A stretch of 64,000 nt of DNA from Rosa chinensis (Eukaryota; Streptophyta; Magnoliopsida; Rosales; Rosaceae): assembly GCF_002994745.2 (NCBI RefSeq), contig NC_037092.1:71895823-71959822 (forward strand), read 5' to 3'. This document shows positions 1 to 12,262 of this stretch, one piece after another. The translations under genes and the position numbers were made by a program. The number at the start of each line of letters is the position of its first letter. Position 1 is the first letter of the stretch. Under the pieces are notes generated by a model. The model searched no databases, was not told where the DNA came from, and saw nothing but the letters and a program-made list of their open reading frames with translations.

Positions 1-300
1 ATCTGAATACTCACCATTTATCCAAATTTGAAATAGAAAATCACTACCTTCTACAACTACACAAATGTGTTGTCTGAATGCTCACCATTTATCTAAATTT
101 GAGATAGAAAATCACCACCTTCTACAACTACACAAATGTGTTGTCTGAATGCTCACCATTTTTCCAAAATAAACCAGTATGGTTTTAGTGTATATTCAAA
201 CGACATAAAAAAAAATTATGTCGTCTGAAAAACTCAGACGACATAAAACAAAACTTATGTCGTCTGATGCGTGTCGTCTGAAGGCTTTTTTGGCATAGTG
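1..300. mobile_element. CACTA (En/Spm) transposon, terminal segment
   Basis: The reverse complement of 291-300 reads CACTATGCCA and continues AAAAAAGCCTTCAGACGACA, the form of a CACTA terminal inverted repeat. Inside it, the subterminal motif TCGTCTGA and its complement recur several times between about 205 and 282, as the transposase-binding arrays of this superfamily do. The element runs off the left edge of the window, so the other terminus and any coding region are not visible. The candidate 3-bp target copy on this side is ATA at 301-303. Confidence 0.75.
2..165. repeat. 71-bp tandem repeat inside the CACTA end
   Basis: Units begin at 2, 73 and 144 with TCTGAATRCTCACC. There are two full copies and the start of a third, with only a few substitutions between copies. 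The array lies inside the CACTA terminal segment and is noncoding. Confidence 0.85.
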
Positions 301-722
301 ATAATTTAGAATTTCCAATTCAATAATATTAGATTGCATTCTTTATTATTTTTTTTTTATCTATTTTCATTTTCAATTTCACTATATACTCATTGAAGCA
401 TTTATATTATTTAGTAAGAATTAAAGCTATGTTTTATGTGATATAAAAATGTATGATATACATGCTGAACTCATATTACTCTTTTTTTTCTTTTTTTTTC
501 TTTGCACAGCTAAAAGAGAAACAAAAAAATTAAGAAAACAAAACACTAAACAATTATCTCGGGTTGTTCTCTTTATGCTTATTGTATTTTAGGGTTTAGG
601 CAAAATGTCACCCCCATGTATTCTACGGTTTCATTAATGATCAAGGATTGAGGGCAGCTGTACTGGCCCTATTTCAAAAAAAAAAAAAAACACTGAACAA
701 TTCGTGTTAAAGCATTTTCTTG
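301..722. other. A+T-rich spacer, no gene seen
   Basis: Mostly T- and A-rich sequence with homopolymer runs near 350, 484 and 677. No open frame or structural signal was recognised. Confidence 0.5.
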
Positions 723-1790
723 TTTTTTTTTAGAGAATAAATAATCTATTAATAACCAAACAGGTTACAAAATTTTAGACCTTCAATGAGAGGGACATAC
801 ATGAGCTAAAAAAACTCAACCCCACCCAATTAACCTATAACCAGACCTATGTATAACGATACAACCCCACCACCAACATTAAGATGAACTGTTTCCACCC
901 GTTCGGACACCGCGTCCCAAAACAGCCAGACCACGTGTAAGGGTGATTCACCATCACGCTGATAACTAGAAAGCACCGCCAAAAGACCAGACCCACCAAA
1001 ACGACCAAGACACCAAACAATGGCATCGACACTCCCCAGAAACACCTAAACCGTCGCTCACAAGAGGAGGGACTTACTCCTAACTAAAAACCACCAAAAC
1101 CAAACAGCAAATAACTAAAAAACAGTACACAAATCAACACCAGAGAGGCTCAGGAACATAGACCCAGCCCAAAGACCACCACCCCCAGCAAAGGGCAAGC
1201 GCGGTAGGCAAACCTTCCTGCCACCAGCAAGCCCTAACGCCACCACGCCATCTCCACGCATCAAAACTGCACCTCGCCGAATTCCTCCGCCGCTACATAG
1301 CCCTGACACGCCGTAAACAGCCCCTGCATCAAGCGGACGACCTCAAACATGTCCAAAGCCGAGACCGCCACAGATCCCTTTCGGGATCGACACCTCCTCA
1401 TTCAGATCTGATCAACCACAGCCCAAAAATCAGGGTCGATGACATTAGAAACCACCGCCGGAACTCCAAGTTCTGTCGCTGCACCTCCGATGTCGTCGCC
1501 TCAATCCGATAGAGACAGATCGAAAACGATCCACCCAAATCGGAAAACGACGACCCATCCACCCTCCCAGAGCCACGCCGCTGCCTTGAGACCCCTCCAC
1601 TACTCAGAAATACCATCGTCTCCTGGGCCAGAACGCAGCGGCGGAAAAGCCAGCAGCATTCGGCCGGGAGAGAGCACACTCACCGTCGGTTTTTTCCTCC
1701 TTCGTGCGTGCGGCGGCTAACAACGAGAGAGAGATAGAGGATGAGAGGGTTAGGGTTACCGTGGATAGTTTAGAAATTAACTTTTGAAAC
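723..1790 (-). mobile_element. Probable LINE-type remnant, noncoding
   Basis: Read on the minus strand, this G+C-richer block ends in a motif with ATTAATAGATTATTTATTC followed by a run of A (T-run at 723-731 on the plus strand). That is the layout of plant L1-type 3' ends and resembles the tails at 36923 and 59568. The minus strand holds several short open frames, but none shows a recognisable reverse transcriptase or ORF1 motif. No flanking target duplication was found, so this is a weak call. It could instead be a processed noncoding transcript or a gene fragment. Confidence 0.3.
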
Positions 1791-1799
1791 ACAATACCT

Positions 1800-3921
1800 T
1801 GTGTTTGTTTTTTTTATTGGATAAGAGATTTATGTTGTCTGATTAAGGAATGGACATGTAATTAAGATTTATATAGTAATAAATCATTAAAATGGCTAAC
1901 TTTTTTAGTTTAAAGATAACAGTTTGTTTGCAAATTATGTGACTGAGGTAATTTGAGGAAATTGATAGAGATTTAGTGAGTAAATTTAGTATTTGAAAAT
2001 TTGATAGGAGGTGTAAAAAGTATAGGAGGTCAAGTGAGTAAATTTGGAGGTTCCAATAGAAAACCTCGTATTATAACACACACCATTTAGCGAGAGTGCA
2101 ACATTGGCTACTCCATTCGCTTTACAAATGTGGTGACATACTCATACTGGAAATGGAAAGGAACTGCTCACTGGAAGCTATAGTATAATAAAACCAACTT
2201 TCCCACTATGTTGCCAACGGATAATAAATCCAGCAACACTTAGTTTTATCCTGCCACTAGAAACTCGCTGCCCAACTAGAGCAGACAAGATATTCACGGC
2301 GCACAAACTGGGATAAAGCCTACCCCGCTCCACCATCACGCGGTAGAGATTTATTTTAAGCAAGGAAAGCCTAAGAATTGGAAATACAACTAAAAAAAAA
2401 AAATCCCACCAATATAGCCCCAAGAGCCATGGTTTGTCCCAACCTCCATGTTCTGCCCTAATAGAATTATGAATAGCAAGCAATCCCCAGTGCCGCCGGA
2501 ATTGCACCACAACCACCATCAGATTACATTGTCTTAGTGTCCTTTGAACCTGATCTGACGTTGGTGGCAGGACCACCCAAAAACTCAGATAAAGATTAGA
2601 TCACAACTCCGTCCTTCAGACCTCCTCATCCCCATCAACAGGGGAGCAATTGAAATAATCATCTGACCCGGGACCACAAGCAACCACTCCAAAAGCTAGA
2701 ACACTGCCATCCCTTATCCTTTGCGCGCCTCCATCGTCTTGGTTAGTTGTGGAGCCATAAAATAAACTGGCCCCCGATCAGATAGCTTAATGCTCCAAAA
2801 GGATAAAAGTACTTTCACAGGGAATGGGCCACGCCCACAATGAACCCTGAACCAAACCTGGTCTGGATAATCTGCAAAACCATCTCTGGAACGTTTCTAC
2901 CACGACCAATCCGCAACAGATATGAACCAAATCTAATAATCAAATACCTTGCAGCAGGGAAACTACCAAAGCTCAGTGCTTTGCCCCAAATACTTATGCA
3001 GAACCCACGGTACCCATCGGGTTCATCCAGTCTGGATTAAAAGCCCAAAATGGGTCCAACCATGTAGTGACATACCCGCTAAGTTTTCTTTGCCGAATGT
3101 GTTTCGTACGGAAACCATTACGGCTAAATAAAAGGGCAAGCCCAACAGGCTCTCCACGGGTGCCAAGCCCACTAGAGTTTCTTACAAACCCTAAAATGTC
3201 TTTTATATTAAGCATTCTCATGTTTTGCCTCCAAGTAATCTAATTTATTTTGAACCAAGTCTATTCCAACCTAACTTGGCCTTCGGGTAAAACACTCCTT
3301 CCAACTCTATTCTTATGATTATACCCTATGAACACAACTAAATTCATCGTTGGAGGACCCCTGGTCGGTACCACATCGGTCCTCTCAAAAAGCCAAGGGT
3401 TTGTCTTGTCTTTGTTATTGCGCAGGTGATAGAGTCAACAATCTTGACAATATTATACAGCAACATTGGTTAGATCGAAAAGATCTAGGGTACCCAAACC
3501 CAAAAATAGCACCTCATCGCAGCTCTATCCTCGACATTCCCGCGGTTAGAGTTTACTAGTGTACTTACCCGAGCTTGCCCGTTCGATGACGACATCACAA
3601 GGACACGCCGTTGGACGAGGCATGCAATGCAACAGTAGCTTTGTTTTTTCTTAGGGTTTTCTCTCTGTGTTTTTTAGAGCTATGAGACTCAAGCCAACTG
3701 ATACAATTTTAAGCCTTCACCCATTCCTTGCCGATGCAATTTTAGTTTATTCTTTGTGAAATTGTTTTATCATGTAGGCTGTCTTGTCCACCTAAGGGAC
3801 AATTTTAATAGACTATGAAGGACAAATGCATTTCAACCACATGCCTCATTTATGAATTTAAAAAACTGTGTTGTAGTTTAGGTAGTACAATTGTAGTGGA
3901 TCTATTTTGATGGTTCTCTTA
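1800..3921. other. Degenerate sequence, no gene recognised
   Basis: Moderately G+C-rich stretches (2180-3230) carry short open frames on both strands, the longest on the minus strand at 2178-2576 (132 codons). It is rich in W, F and L and shows no domain I recognise. Given the surrounding repeats, this is probably decayed transposon sequence. No splice pattern or promoter could be assigned. Confidence 0.4.
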
Positions 3922-5710
3922 GGGTACGTTTGGGGGAGGCTTTTTAGCTCCCCCGCTTATAAGCAACAGCAAGAATAGCATTTGGTAAATCAGCTTCAAG
4001 CCTGCTTCTTCCAGAAGCCATGGCTTTGAAGCTGGAAAGCAGAAGTCAGGGCATCCTTCCTTTTGGAAGTAGAATCAACAGCGCCTACTGTAGATTAATG
4101 ACATTTTCGTAATACCATTGATTGTGCTCCATTCCTTGAAGAAATTACACACCACCTTCCTAAATCTCATCCCTCTTTAAATCCAATTGTAGAGGCAACC
4201 CAAAGCCACCAAATCCATCTCTGGGTCCTCCAAGGCCGGCCTCCAATTTCAGGTTGGCTGTATAGCTCGCTTCCTCAAATCCAACAAGTATGCCTTGGAT
4301 ATCTCCGCCGTCCTCGAATATCTCACTGCTAGTTATTTGGTTTTGGGTCAGGACCAATTGGGTTTGTTCATGATCAGCTAGAGTTTGATTTTCTGTATTT
4401 AGCTAACAGAATTCTTGTGCCGTTGTGTTTTATGGATAAGCTAGTTCTGAGAAAAAGTGAGCTTCTGGGTCTTGTATTTGAAATGCCAAAACAGTAAAAA
4501 CTCATTCTTTTTCTCTATTTTTATACCTTCTTTTCTAGTTTGGTTGCTTGGAAGAGATTGGACTGATTTGGAATCTTGGGATTTTTCTTTTTCTCTTCAT
4601 GCTCTTTCAGGTTTGCAATGTTTCCTAATTTGGTTGCTTGGAAGAGATTGGACTAGTTTGTAATCTAGGTAAGCTAGTCATGCTACGTACTTTCCGATTT
4701 AAAACTGTTTGTTTCACTTTAAATTTCTTTATGTGAAGATTGAAGAGGAAGTAGCATGCACAACCCAAAGAAAGTAATAGGAAAAAATGAACTTGTTTTG
4801 TGATGAGAATATATCAATAAGTATTGAAGAAAATATGATGTATTTCTTTCTGGCATTGGAATTGAGGCGTGACCGTTTCTTTAATTTTGTTAGATCATGC
4901 ATTATGCTTTCAGGGTCATATTTGATGTTTATAACGGAATGGGAACCTGTTGGTTCTTACTTGGGGCAACTTATCTAGTTTTGTAGAGAGCTTTCTCTTT
5001 TATGTTAATACTCTTGGAACTCTTGGTTTCTAATTACATCCTTACTGAAGTGTTTGTATTTATTTTGATAATCATGCAACTATGTTGGACTCTTTGTATT
5101 TACTGAAGTGTAGACTGATAGTTTCTTCGTCTTCTTTTTGAACTCTTACTGAATTAAAATATGCTTGATTGACAAAGGTAGATAAGGCAATGTCCAAAGA
5201 TTGAGTTTAAGCTAATATTGATAAAGGGTTTACAGATTGTTTTTGATAGATTAATTTGGTGAAAATCGAGGATTTGGGTTTGTAGTGTTTCTTAATTACA
5301 AAGGTTTGTAATACCATTCCTAGAATCAGTAACCTTATTGATGTATGATATACATGTTGCTAAATTGATGTAAATAGCCTTGTTGAGGCATGATTGATAT
5401 GTTTATATTGACCTGGGCTTTGATGTTGCTGGAACTATTTAGTCGCTGATATTCATTCTTGTAGGCATGTAGCATCATATGAAGCTAGCAAAGTATAAAC
5501 AGAATTGCATGTATACATTGTCATCTTCTGTAGGCAACTCGTGTCTTAATTTCTAGCAATATTAGTCACAACTCTTTGTAATGTTTATTAATTTGATTCC
5601 ATGTTAAACTGTTGTGCAGCTCTTGATTTGCGAGACTCAGAGTGATCATGGATTTCCTTCTATGTTGAAGTTTGATATCCAGCACGAGTGAGCTTCTCAA
5701 GGCCGCTGTT

Positions 5711-6190
5711 TACTACACCAAAAACAGTCTTTTACCGCCCACAATGTGCACCGTAAATACCCTTTTACGGCGCACAAAAGCAGGCTGTAAATGTCGGAGC
5801 TGTAAAAGACATTCCTCTTTAACGGCGTTCATAAGAGGCCGTAATTGTGCATCCAAGCAGGCCGTAAATATATTCTCAACTATTATCCAATTTGATTTAT
5901 AGGATGGTTGCACGCCGTGAATGTCAAGAAAGTACGCCATAAATGACTTTTCTGACTACTTATTTACGGCGCACTGGGTATGCCGTAAAAGGCTATCTAA
6001 GCACTCTATTCACGGCCTACTACGAATGCCGTAAACGACTGTTTTTATGGCACACTTTTGCTGCCGTAAAAGAAGTAAAAGCCCAGTTTTTTACGGCCCA
6101 ATTTGCACGCTGTAAAAGGCTTTTCTGTCAATTTTTATTTGTCATTCACGACGCATATAACTTGCCATAAAAGTCTCTGTGGCAAAGAGG
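5711..6190. mobile_element. CACTA-like short element or end with TTTACGGC array
   Basis: The left edge reads TACTACACCAAAAACAGTC, one base from a canonical CACTA start. The following 470 bp alternate TTTACGGC(GCAC) and its complement GCCGTAAA many times in both orientations, which is how CACTA subterminal arrays look. The right side near 6165-6190 carries a weaker inverted copy (CAGAGACTTTTATGGC on the complement), suggesting a compact non-autonomous element with a decayed right end. Short open frames here come from the repeats and are not genes. Confidence 0.5.
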
Positions 6191-6990
6191 TTTCCTGGTT
6201 GCTCATAATCCAAAATGATCAACTAACATTTCATTTTGTAAATCTTAAGCAAGAATAATAATCTCAAAGTGCAGGTGAATCAACATATATATCATAGAGA
6301 ATAGAAAGAGTTTTAACAAACTTGTCATATCCAATCTACTACAGACTAAGTACAAGTTCTAGCAAACTTAAGTTTAAACTTATGTTAAGAATATAGCATA
6401 TTACAAATTATACTGCAACATCTTTTGAACATTTAACTATCCAAATGCATATTCTCTCAATTGACCATCACTTTGAGCACTTTATCATCAGTAGGGCACG
6501 TTAATATAAACAAAAAAAAACTAGAAGTCCCTGTTATGAATGTAAAACACAGTTAATAATAAACAAAAGCAAGTACTCAGCAAACTATCTAATAGCAAAT
6601 GACCATCTGAGTTAAACATACATATGAAGATGTCAATTTTTCAGTACCATAGAAAACAACACACACCTTGATTTCTATCAATCGTTAATAAAGAAAACAA
6701 CTTGCACCTTGTCTCCTTAAAAACCGTTAATAAGGAAGCAACTCACACCTTGTTCCCTAAAAATACGTAATGTCGTGAGTTATATATAACCTTGCCCCAT
6801 TACCCCATGAATCACAAATGGCAGACAGACTAGAGCTCTAACTGAATTCGTAACCACTCGTCCAGTCAAAGACGTGATTACCTGATATTCTGCCCAAGGT
6901 CATAGACCTTCATTCCGCGAACTTTTCAGTTCATTGGAATGAAACATTAAAGAAATCGCACAGGACTCAAAATGTTACACAATTCTCAAC

Positions 6991-7210
6991 GCTTTTCAAA
7001 ACAATCGAAATCAACATTTCCATAATCATTGTTTTCCGAAAAGTCATAACACAAAACAATAAATGAGCATAATCATGCATATTGTTTTCATACACAAATT
7101 CAAATGCTTTTCAAAACAAATCGAATCCATAATTCCACAATCATTTGTTTTCTTAAAAGCCATAACCCAAAACAATAAAAAAAGCATCAATGCATGCATA
7201 TTGTTTTCAT
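6991..7210. repeat. About 114-bp tandem duplication
   Basis: GCTTTTCAAAACAA at 6991 recurs at 7105, and both copies continue through a shared CATAAC.CAAAACAATAAA segment to CATATTGTTTTCAT, with small indels. Noncoding. Confidence 0.65.
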
Positions 7211-7246
7211 CAATCCACAAACCCACCAAAACATATATATTTCAGG

Positions 7247-7249
<3 letters not shown>

Positions 7250-7283
<34 letters not shown>
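7250..7283. repeat. (TA)n microsatellite
   Basis: About 17 uninterrupted TA dinucleotides. Confidence 0.95.
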
Positions 7284-7288
<5 letters not shown>

Positions 7289-9173
7289 CATTCGCTCAGG
7301 AATGCCTACTAATACCAACTATAGTTTGCAGTTAAATCAATAACTCTCAAAACGATAAAGGTAATTCCGTACTTAAATGAACCTTGTGAGATTACTCACC
7401 TCGAAACTCCTGCTACGTCTTCAATATAGAACAAAGCAGCCAATCCACAAAACAATGGTCCAAAAATACTTCGTCAAGTACCTAATCACATACGGTTTCA
7501 AATTAGTAACAATTCATAAACGATTTAAGTCCGAAACCCCTGTTTTAAACTAAAATCCCTAATGTGGCTCCAATCAAGGAAAAACCACATCCGAAACCTC
7601 CCAAAGTCTCCGGAATACTTTCACAATCGATATGTCCAAACCACAAGTCGATCGGACGCTCAGATCCTCACGGATCAAATAAATCAATTGGTATGAAACC
7701 ATAAAAATCATAACAATTTCATACGAACTCCAAAATTTGCATATTATATATCGAAACGTTTGTATCGACGAGTAGAAGATATATAATACCAGAAACAGTC
7801 CTTTACATAGCCAGAACGCCGCCACAGGCGGTGGCGCACCGTCGCCGGCCAAAACTCAATATTTCACAAAACTTCCAAGATCAAAGATGTTCATCACAAC
7901 ATGCTTAACCATTTTCATAACTAGCACGAAGTCAGAAACTAAGCATAAATGGTCGAAAACTACCTCGCAAGCCGTGGATTACTGTTCAATCCGAGTTGAA
8001 CCAAGTTTCATGTGAATCGATCCAAACAACCACCACAGATTGATCCAGGAGATTGCTGCGAGCTTCCCAAGCTTGGTTTGAAGCTTCGCCAACGTCAGAG
8101 ATCGGAGAACCGATCGGGTTCGATTTCCTCAAACTTCGCCGCCTTCTAGCGCCACCACCACCAAGAATCGCCGCTAGAAGACACCAGAGGGAGGAGCGGA
8201 TGGCAGAGACGAGCTGATCTGGAAAGTTTTGCTGCCGGAAAAGTCTTGTCTGGTCAGCCGGGTTTCTCCGAGATTGAAGGTATCAGTCAAGAGAAAAGAG
8301 AGAGAGAAAAGGATTTCCGGAAAAGGAAAGTGGAAATTATGAAGATATTTTCGGAAATTCCCTATTTATACTAAAATAGAAACTTCTTCCAATGGCCATA
8401 ACTTCTTCATACGAACTCCAATTGACACGTTCCATATGTCCACGAACTCGTATCGACGTGATCTACAACTATCGTGAAGGAAGTTTTGCAAGAATCCCAA
8501 TGTATAAAAAGTCAAACTTCGCACAGCCCTCTAAACTGTGAAATTCGAATAATTATACGTACAACAACTTACGAATAAAGCACAATAATAATTATTCTGA
8601 CAATTGGTCCATTATTAATTACCAAAATTAAATAACGAAAATGCAAGTCATCACAAATTCATTCTAGTCTCTCATCATCTCTTTTCTTAGTCTCTCTTTC
8701 AAAATAATACGAAACCAGGCAACCATCCATTCCATCTTAAATCAGCAAATCCCATCGAAAGTTTGAAACTAAATTATCACCCTCTACGATCTCCATACTC
8801 TCTCACCCTCTCCATCAAAACCCATAAACCAATTTGGCAGCTCTCATTTGACACCCAGAAATCTTTGAAACCCTTAAATAATAAACCCAATTCACTACGA
8901 TGCTTCGTCTATGTTAAAGATACCTTTTAAAATCTGATGGATTTGGAGAATAGTTTACAAAGTATCTGATATTCTGAGTTGTCATAGATTCACCACTGAA
9001 GGTATCAATTCTAGTTAGTTCCTAAACTTTTATCTCTCGAGGTCTGCAAAATTGATCACCCTATAGACCGTAGTCTTGTTTTGTTCATTGCTCTTCTATC
9101 TTTTTTTTTTCCTCAGGTCATAAACTATAAGTAAATTGGTTTGGGAATAAATTGGGTCATTGGAGAACTAGGG

Positions 9174-9335
9174 CGCAATAACAAACTTCGACCAATTATG
9201 TCGGTCTACCAACTTCTTGGTATACCAACTTCTGTGGGCGGTAGTGGTTAGGATTTTGGCTAACCAACTTAGAGCAGTACGGTATATGGTATGGGCCTGG
9301 AGGCGTCGGTATCGAACCGAGCCCAGCCCTAATCA
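9174..9335. mobile_element. Possible small hAT-type MITE
   Basis: Begins TAGGGCGCAATAAC and ends ...GAGCCCAGCCCTA. TAGGG...CCCTA termini resemble hAT ends, and the right arm (GGTATCGAACCGAGCCCAGC) resembles the ends of the TSD-proven hAT element at 20395-21975. The flanking 8-mers TGGAGAAC and ATCATAAC match only partly, so the call is weak. Confidence 0.25.
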
Positions 9336-9935
9336 TAACTATACGGTGACCAATTAGTTGATTTGAGATGTATAGAGATGTCTGTTGTAATTAGAGTGGA
9401 TATTGCAATTTCGCATGTAAATTAATATTGTTGAGAAATTATGTTTGTAAAATCTCTACTGAGCTCTCATTCATAGATAGAAATGAGCTTAGTATGACTG
9501 ATAGATTTGATTACATGATGTAGAATGCAGTTTTACATGATGAAGAAATAGATTTGAGTACATAGTTATTGGTAGAGTATATTTCATACATGTTTTGTTT
9601 CATCGGTTCATGAGAATAATGAGATTTAGCAAGACTTGAGGTATTCAAAAGAGTATGATCCTCAAAATAACCTTCTATTTAAACTTGAACTGCATTATAT
9701 TACTAAACAATCAAGGCAAAATACTCTTTTATGTCTAAATTGGTCATTCCACAAATACAAAAAACACAAGCTAGTTATGAGTTTACCAAACACTTTTCCA
9801 CTGCTTTTGCCACTGACAGCATTTATAAAAAGTCAGTTTACCAAACAATCAGTTTCTTTGCTTTTCAGCCAATTATTCTCAGAAATAAGCATAAGCCATA
9901 TTTTCTTAAAAGTACAGCCATACCAAACACACACT

Positions 9936-10879
9936 TAATGTTTAGGTAGAGTACTTAAGAATCTCTTATAAGCAGCACATTAAAACAAAGTTAATAATAC
10001 AAGTTTTTGGATTTTCCAATGAATGAGACATTGTAATTTAGTGTTATTGAGAGAAAAAAACAAAGTGAATGTTTCATTTTATTAAATATAATTTTTTTTT
10101 AAAAAACGTTGTTATAAAATAAAAGATAATAAAATATTGATTCAATATGATGAGTAATAAATATAACATAAAAATATTGGAACCTATCTATGAGAAGAAC
10201 ATAAGAAAAATGACATTAAGAATTCATTTGTTGGTTGGAAGAGAATGATCAAGATTAAACAGGTTTGAACTAATTGAATATTTGTGGCAGAAATTTTTCA
10301 AATTAATTAGTCATTTTCATAAAATATATAATTTACAACTCAAAATTCTAAATTATCTCTTTCTCGCAATGGATCCTTAGTGAAAAGTGTTGCTAAATTT
10401 ATTCCATGATTTCCATCCACAAGTGGCCACGGGTCCATGGAAGACAAACCAAGAAAGTAAAATGCTACCTTGAGACTATATGAAGAGAGACTTCTTAGAC
10501 ATATCACTCTTTGATGAATATTATTTTGGATGTGTGTAAATTTTCTATGGTTTCTATAACACTCGAGAACGGATTTTCTCGTCTTTGGAAACCTAGTATC
10601 TTCCATGAACACGGCAATCAAGTTTGAAAGTAATGATACACCAAGGTTGGGTTTCCACTTTCCCGCGCTTTCACAAACCCTAGGTAGAACAGGTGGCACG
10701 AGCTCGTAGAGTAAAGCTCATCAGATTGACGACACGTAAACGTCAAACCCGCTTAGCTGTCCCCATCGCAACCACAAAATGAATAAAGCCCTCCCCCAAG
10801 CAAGTAGCTCCTTCCAGAAGACGCTTTATTTACCTAAAAAAGCAACTTCCAGAGTAAGCCAAGGCCACTAGTACTTCTT
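9936..10879. other. Spacer upstream of the SMR gene
   Basis: A+T-rich to about 10350, then more balanced sequence leading into the SMR promoter. A 119-codon minus-strand frame at 10340-10699 shows no recognised domain and no codon pattern that convinces. It is not called as a gene. Confidence 0.4.
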
Positions 10880-10887
10880 CATAAAAG
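10880..10887 (+). promoter_or_regulatory. Candidate TATA box of the SMR gene
   Basis: CATAAAAG lies 88 bp before the start codon, followed by a C/T-rich stretch typical of plant transcription starts (CCCTTTTCCTCTCTTC). Confidence 0.45.
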
Positions 10888-10967
10888 GACCCTTTTCCTC
10901 TCTTCTAGCTTGTGCCAATCGTTCTTCTTAAACTCGGAGCTTCACAGTTCACAGCAGTAGAGGCAAA

Positions 10968-11237
10968 ATGGTGGTGATGATGATAGAGATGGAAGAGGAA
11001 GCGGGTTACTCTACACCCAAGCGCATGAGGAAAGAAGAGGCGGATTACTCCACGCCCAAACGCCGTGAGTGTCGGATTCCAGAGAGGTCGCTGCCGCCTC
11101 CACAGCCGAAGAAGAAGCCGTACTTTTTGGGGGAGAAGAAGCCGGGGCCCCCGAAGGATGGTTATTTCAACTCGCCGGATATCGAAGTTTTCTTCGCAGC
11201 AATGACTCCGAGAAGCCAAACTAGCTTGCTTAGTTAA
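10968..11237 (+). CDS. SIAMESE-RELATED (SMR) cyclin-dependent kinase inhibitor
   Basis: Single-exon frame of 89 codons ending in TAA. Plant SMR proteins are small nuclear inhibitors that bind CDK-cyclin complexes and promote mitotic arrest and endoreduplication, often in stress or differentiation. The family signature is visible. A TP...RIPE segment lies at residues 29-39. A proline/lysine linker (PPPQPKKK, 43-50) follows. Then comes the C-terminal cyclin-interaction motif PPKDGYFNSPDIEVFFA (61-77) ending in a PR-containing tail. The length fits the small end of the family. The first ATG (10968) is taken; further in-frame ATGs at residues 4, 5 and 8 leave the start slightly open. A YSTPKR segment occurs twice (14-19 and 27-32), which looks like a local duplication. 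The gene stands alone, about 840 bp left of the large MULE nest. Which SMR paralogue it is cannot be told by eye. Confidence 0.82.
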   Translation: MVVMMIEMEEEAGYSTPKRMRKEEADYSTPKRRECRIPERSLPPPQPKKKPYFLGEKKPGPPKDGYFNSPDIEVFFAAMTPRSQTSLLS

Positions 11238-12064
11238 GAAGCTAATCCCTCTGTTCTTTTGGTAGTTTTTAGGAGGGTTTTTTTTTTTTTTTTTAATATC
11301 TATGTATATATGGTGGTATTGCTGATTGACTTGTTTTGTTTGGGTCATGTAAACTTGATTCAAGGGAAGCTTTACCATCAACAAAAAGGCTTGTAGTTTT
11401 TTTTTTTTTTTTTGGTTACAAAAGGGCTTGTAGTTTGGAATCAAGATATATAACATATGGAATTTTTATTTTAGTTACTTTTCTTTGATAAATTATTTTA
11501 CATTTCTTAAAAAAATATAGTAGATGTTTTACATAAGGAAATTTTATGGCATGGAGTGGTCTGGGCTTTTTGTTCATTTGGTATTCAATAATTTGTTGGT
11601 CTTTGATGGGTGTTGGATTTTGTAACGAATATGATGCTCGGGTGGTTCTTGCCTTCTGGATCACCCACCCACAGCAATTAACCGGGCCTGGGCTTGGATT
11701 AGCAAGAGGCCTGACTAGCTGTTCGGGGATTAAATCTGTTTACTAATGCCATTCTAAGTTTCTAACCAATAACTCTTTTACTGATAAAAAAAAAAAACAA
11801 ACCAATAACTCTTTTAAGTTAAAGTTGGGGATGGTGAAGGTGCTAGGCTCTTCTTCATGCCTCACTAGGACTACTGGGTAGTAAAGTCTGCATTAGCTTC
11901 GGCAGGTTTTCTTGGATCTTTAATATATCTGGTGTCTGGTGGGTACTGACAGAGATGTAGATTTAGGGTTTTGAGGATTTTTTAGTTTTTTTAATTTTTT
12001 TTTATTCAAGCTTGTTATAGATCTTATTTGTTAGAAATTTTTGGTCGAGAGAAGTGAAAGTTTG
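11238..12064. other. SMR 3' flank and spacer
   Basis: Contains T-runs at 11279-11294 and 11399-11413 and no recognisable gene. The segment CAAGGGAAGCTTTACCAT at 11361 nearly matches CAAGGGAAGGTTTACCAT at 36961, downstream of the pectinesterase gene, so both may derive from the same old repeat. Confidence 0.5.
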
Positions 12065-12073
12065 TTATTTTGA

Positions 12074-12262
12074 GAATAAATAACATTTTACCCCATAAAT
12101 TATAACGTCATTTTTAATTTCATATTCAAGTGTGAAATGTTGTTATTTGAATATCCGATAAACATTTTTGTACCCAGGGTTAGATACTCTATTAAAAAAA
12201 ATCTGTCAATCGGTGACGTGGCTGTTAAATGCTGAGTTGTGGCTATATGGTCATGTGTCACT
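12074..12262 (+). repeat. MULE-A left TIR (outer part)
   Basis: Pairs with the inverted copy at about 34315-34542. The arm is interrupted by element B right after GTGTCACT and continues at 20099-20130. Confidence 0.75.

Larger units (their letters stand above)
6780..8640. mobile_element. Gypsy-type LTR-like noncoding remnant
   Basis: The stretch around 8395-8520 (GGCCATAACTTCTTCATACG, then CACGAACTCGTATCGACG and AAAAAGTCAAACTTC) has the same architecture as 27105-27235 inside the TSD-flanked solo LTR at 24514-27336: 'GGCCATAACT...', an acid-tag region, 'CTACAACT.TC.TGAAGGAA', then 'AAAAAGTCAA.TT'. By that internal comparison it is probably the 3' half of an old gypsy-type LTR. Precise ends and a target duplication were not found. 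Confidence 0.35.
3922..9934. mobile_element. Candidate TTA-flanked Harbinger-type unit, composite
   Basis: At 3919-3921 TTA precedes GGGTACGTTTGG. At 9935-9937 TTA follows a segment whose reverse complement begins GTGTGTGTTTGGTATGG. Termini of the form GGGNNNGTTTGG with a TTA target copy are typical of PIF/Harbinger elements. Both ends also share scattered TTTGGTAAA motifs. The interior is not coherent: it contains a CACTA-like array and LTR-like sequence and no transposase was seen. The two ends may belong to different elements. Confidence 0.25.

Noticed and set aside
2178..2576. 132-codon minus-strand frame rich in W and F
   Set aside because: No recognisable domain, no promoter or splice context, surrounded by decayed repeats.
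5672..6170. Short frames in the TTTACGGC array
   Set aside because: They are translations of CACTA-type subterminal repeats.
10340..10699. 119-codon minus-strand frame upstream of the SMR gene
   Set aside because: No motif recognised, and it begins near the presumed SMR promoter. It was not strong enough to call.
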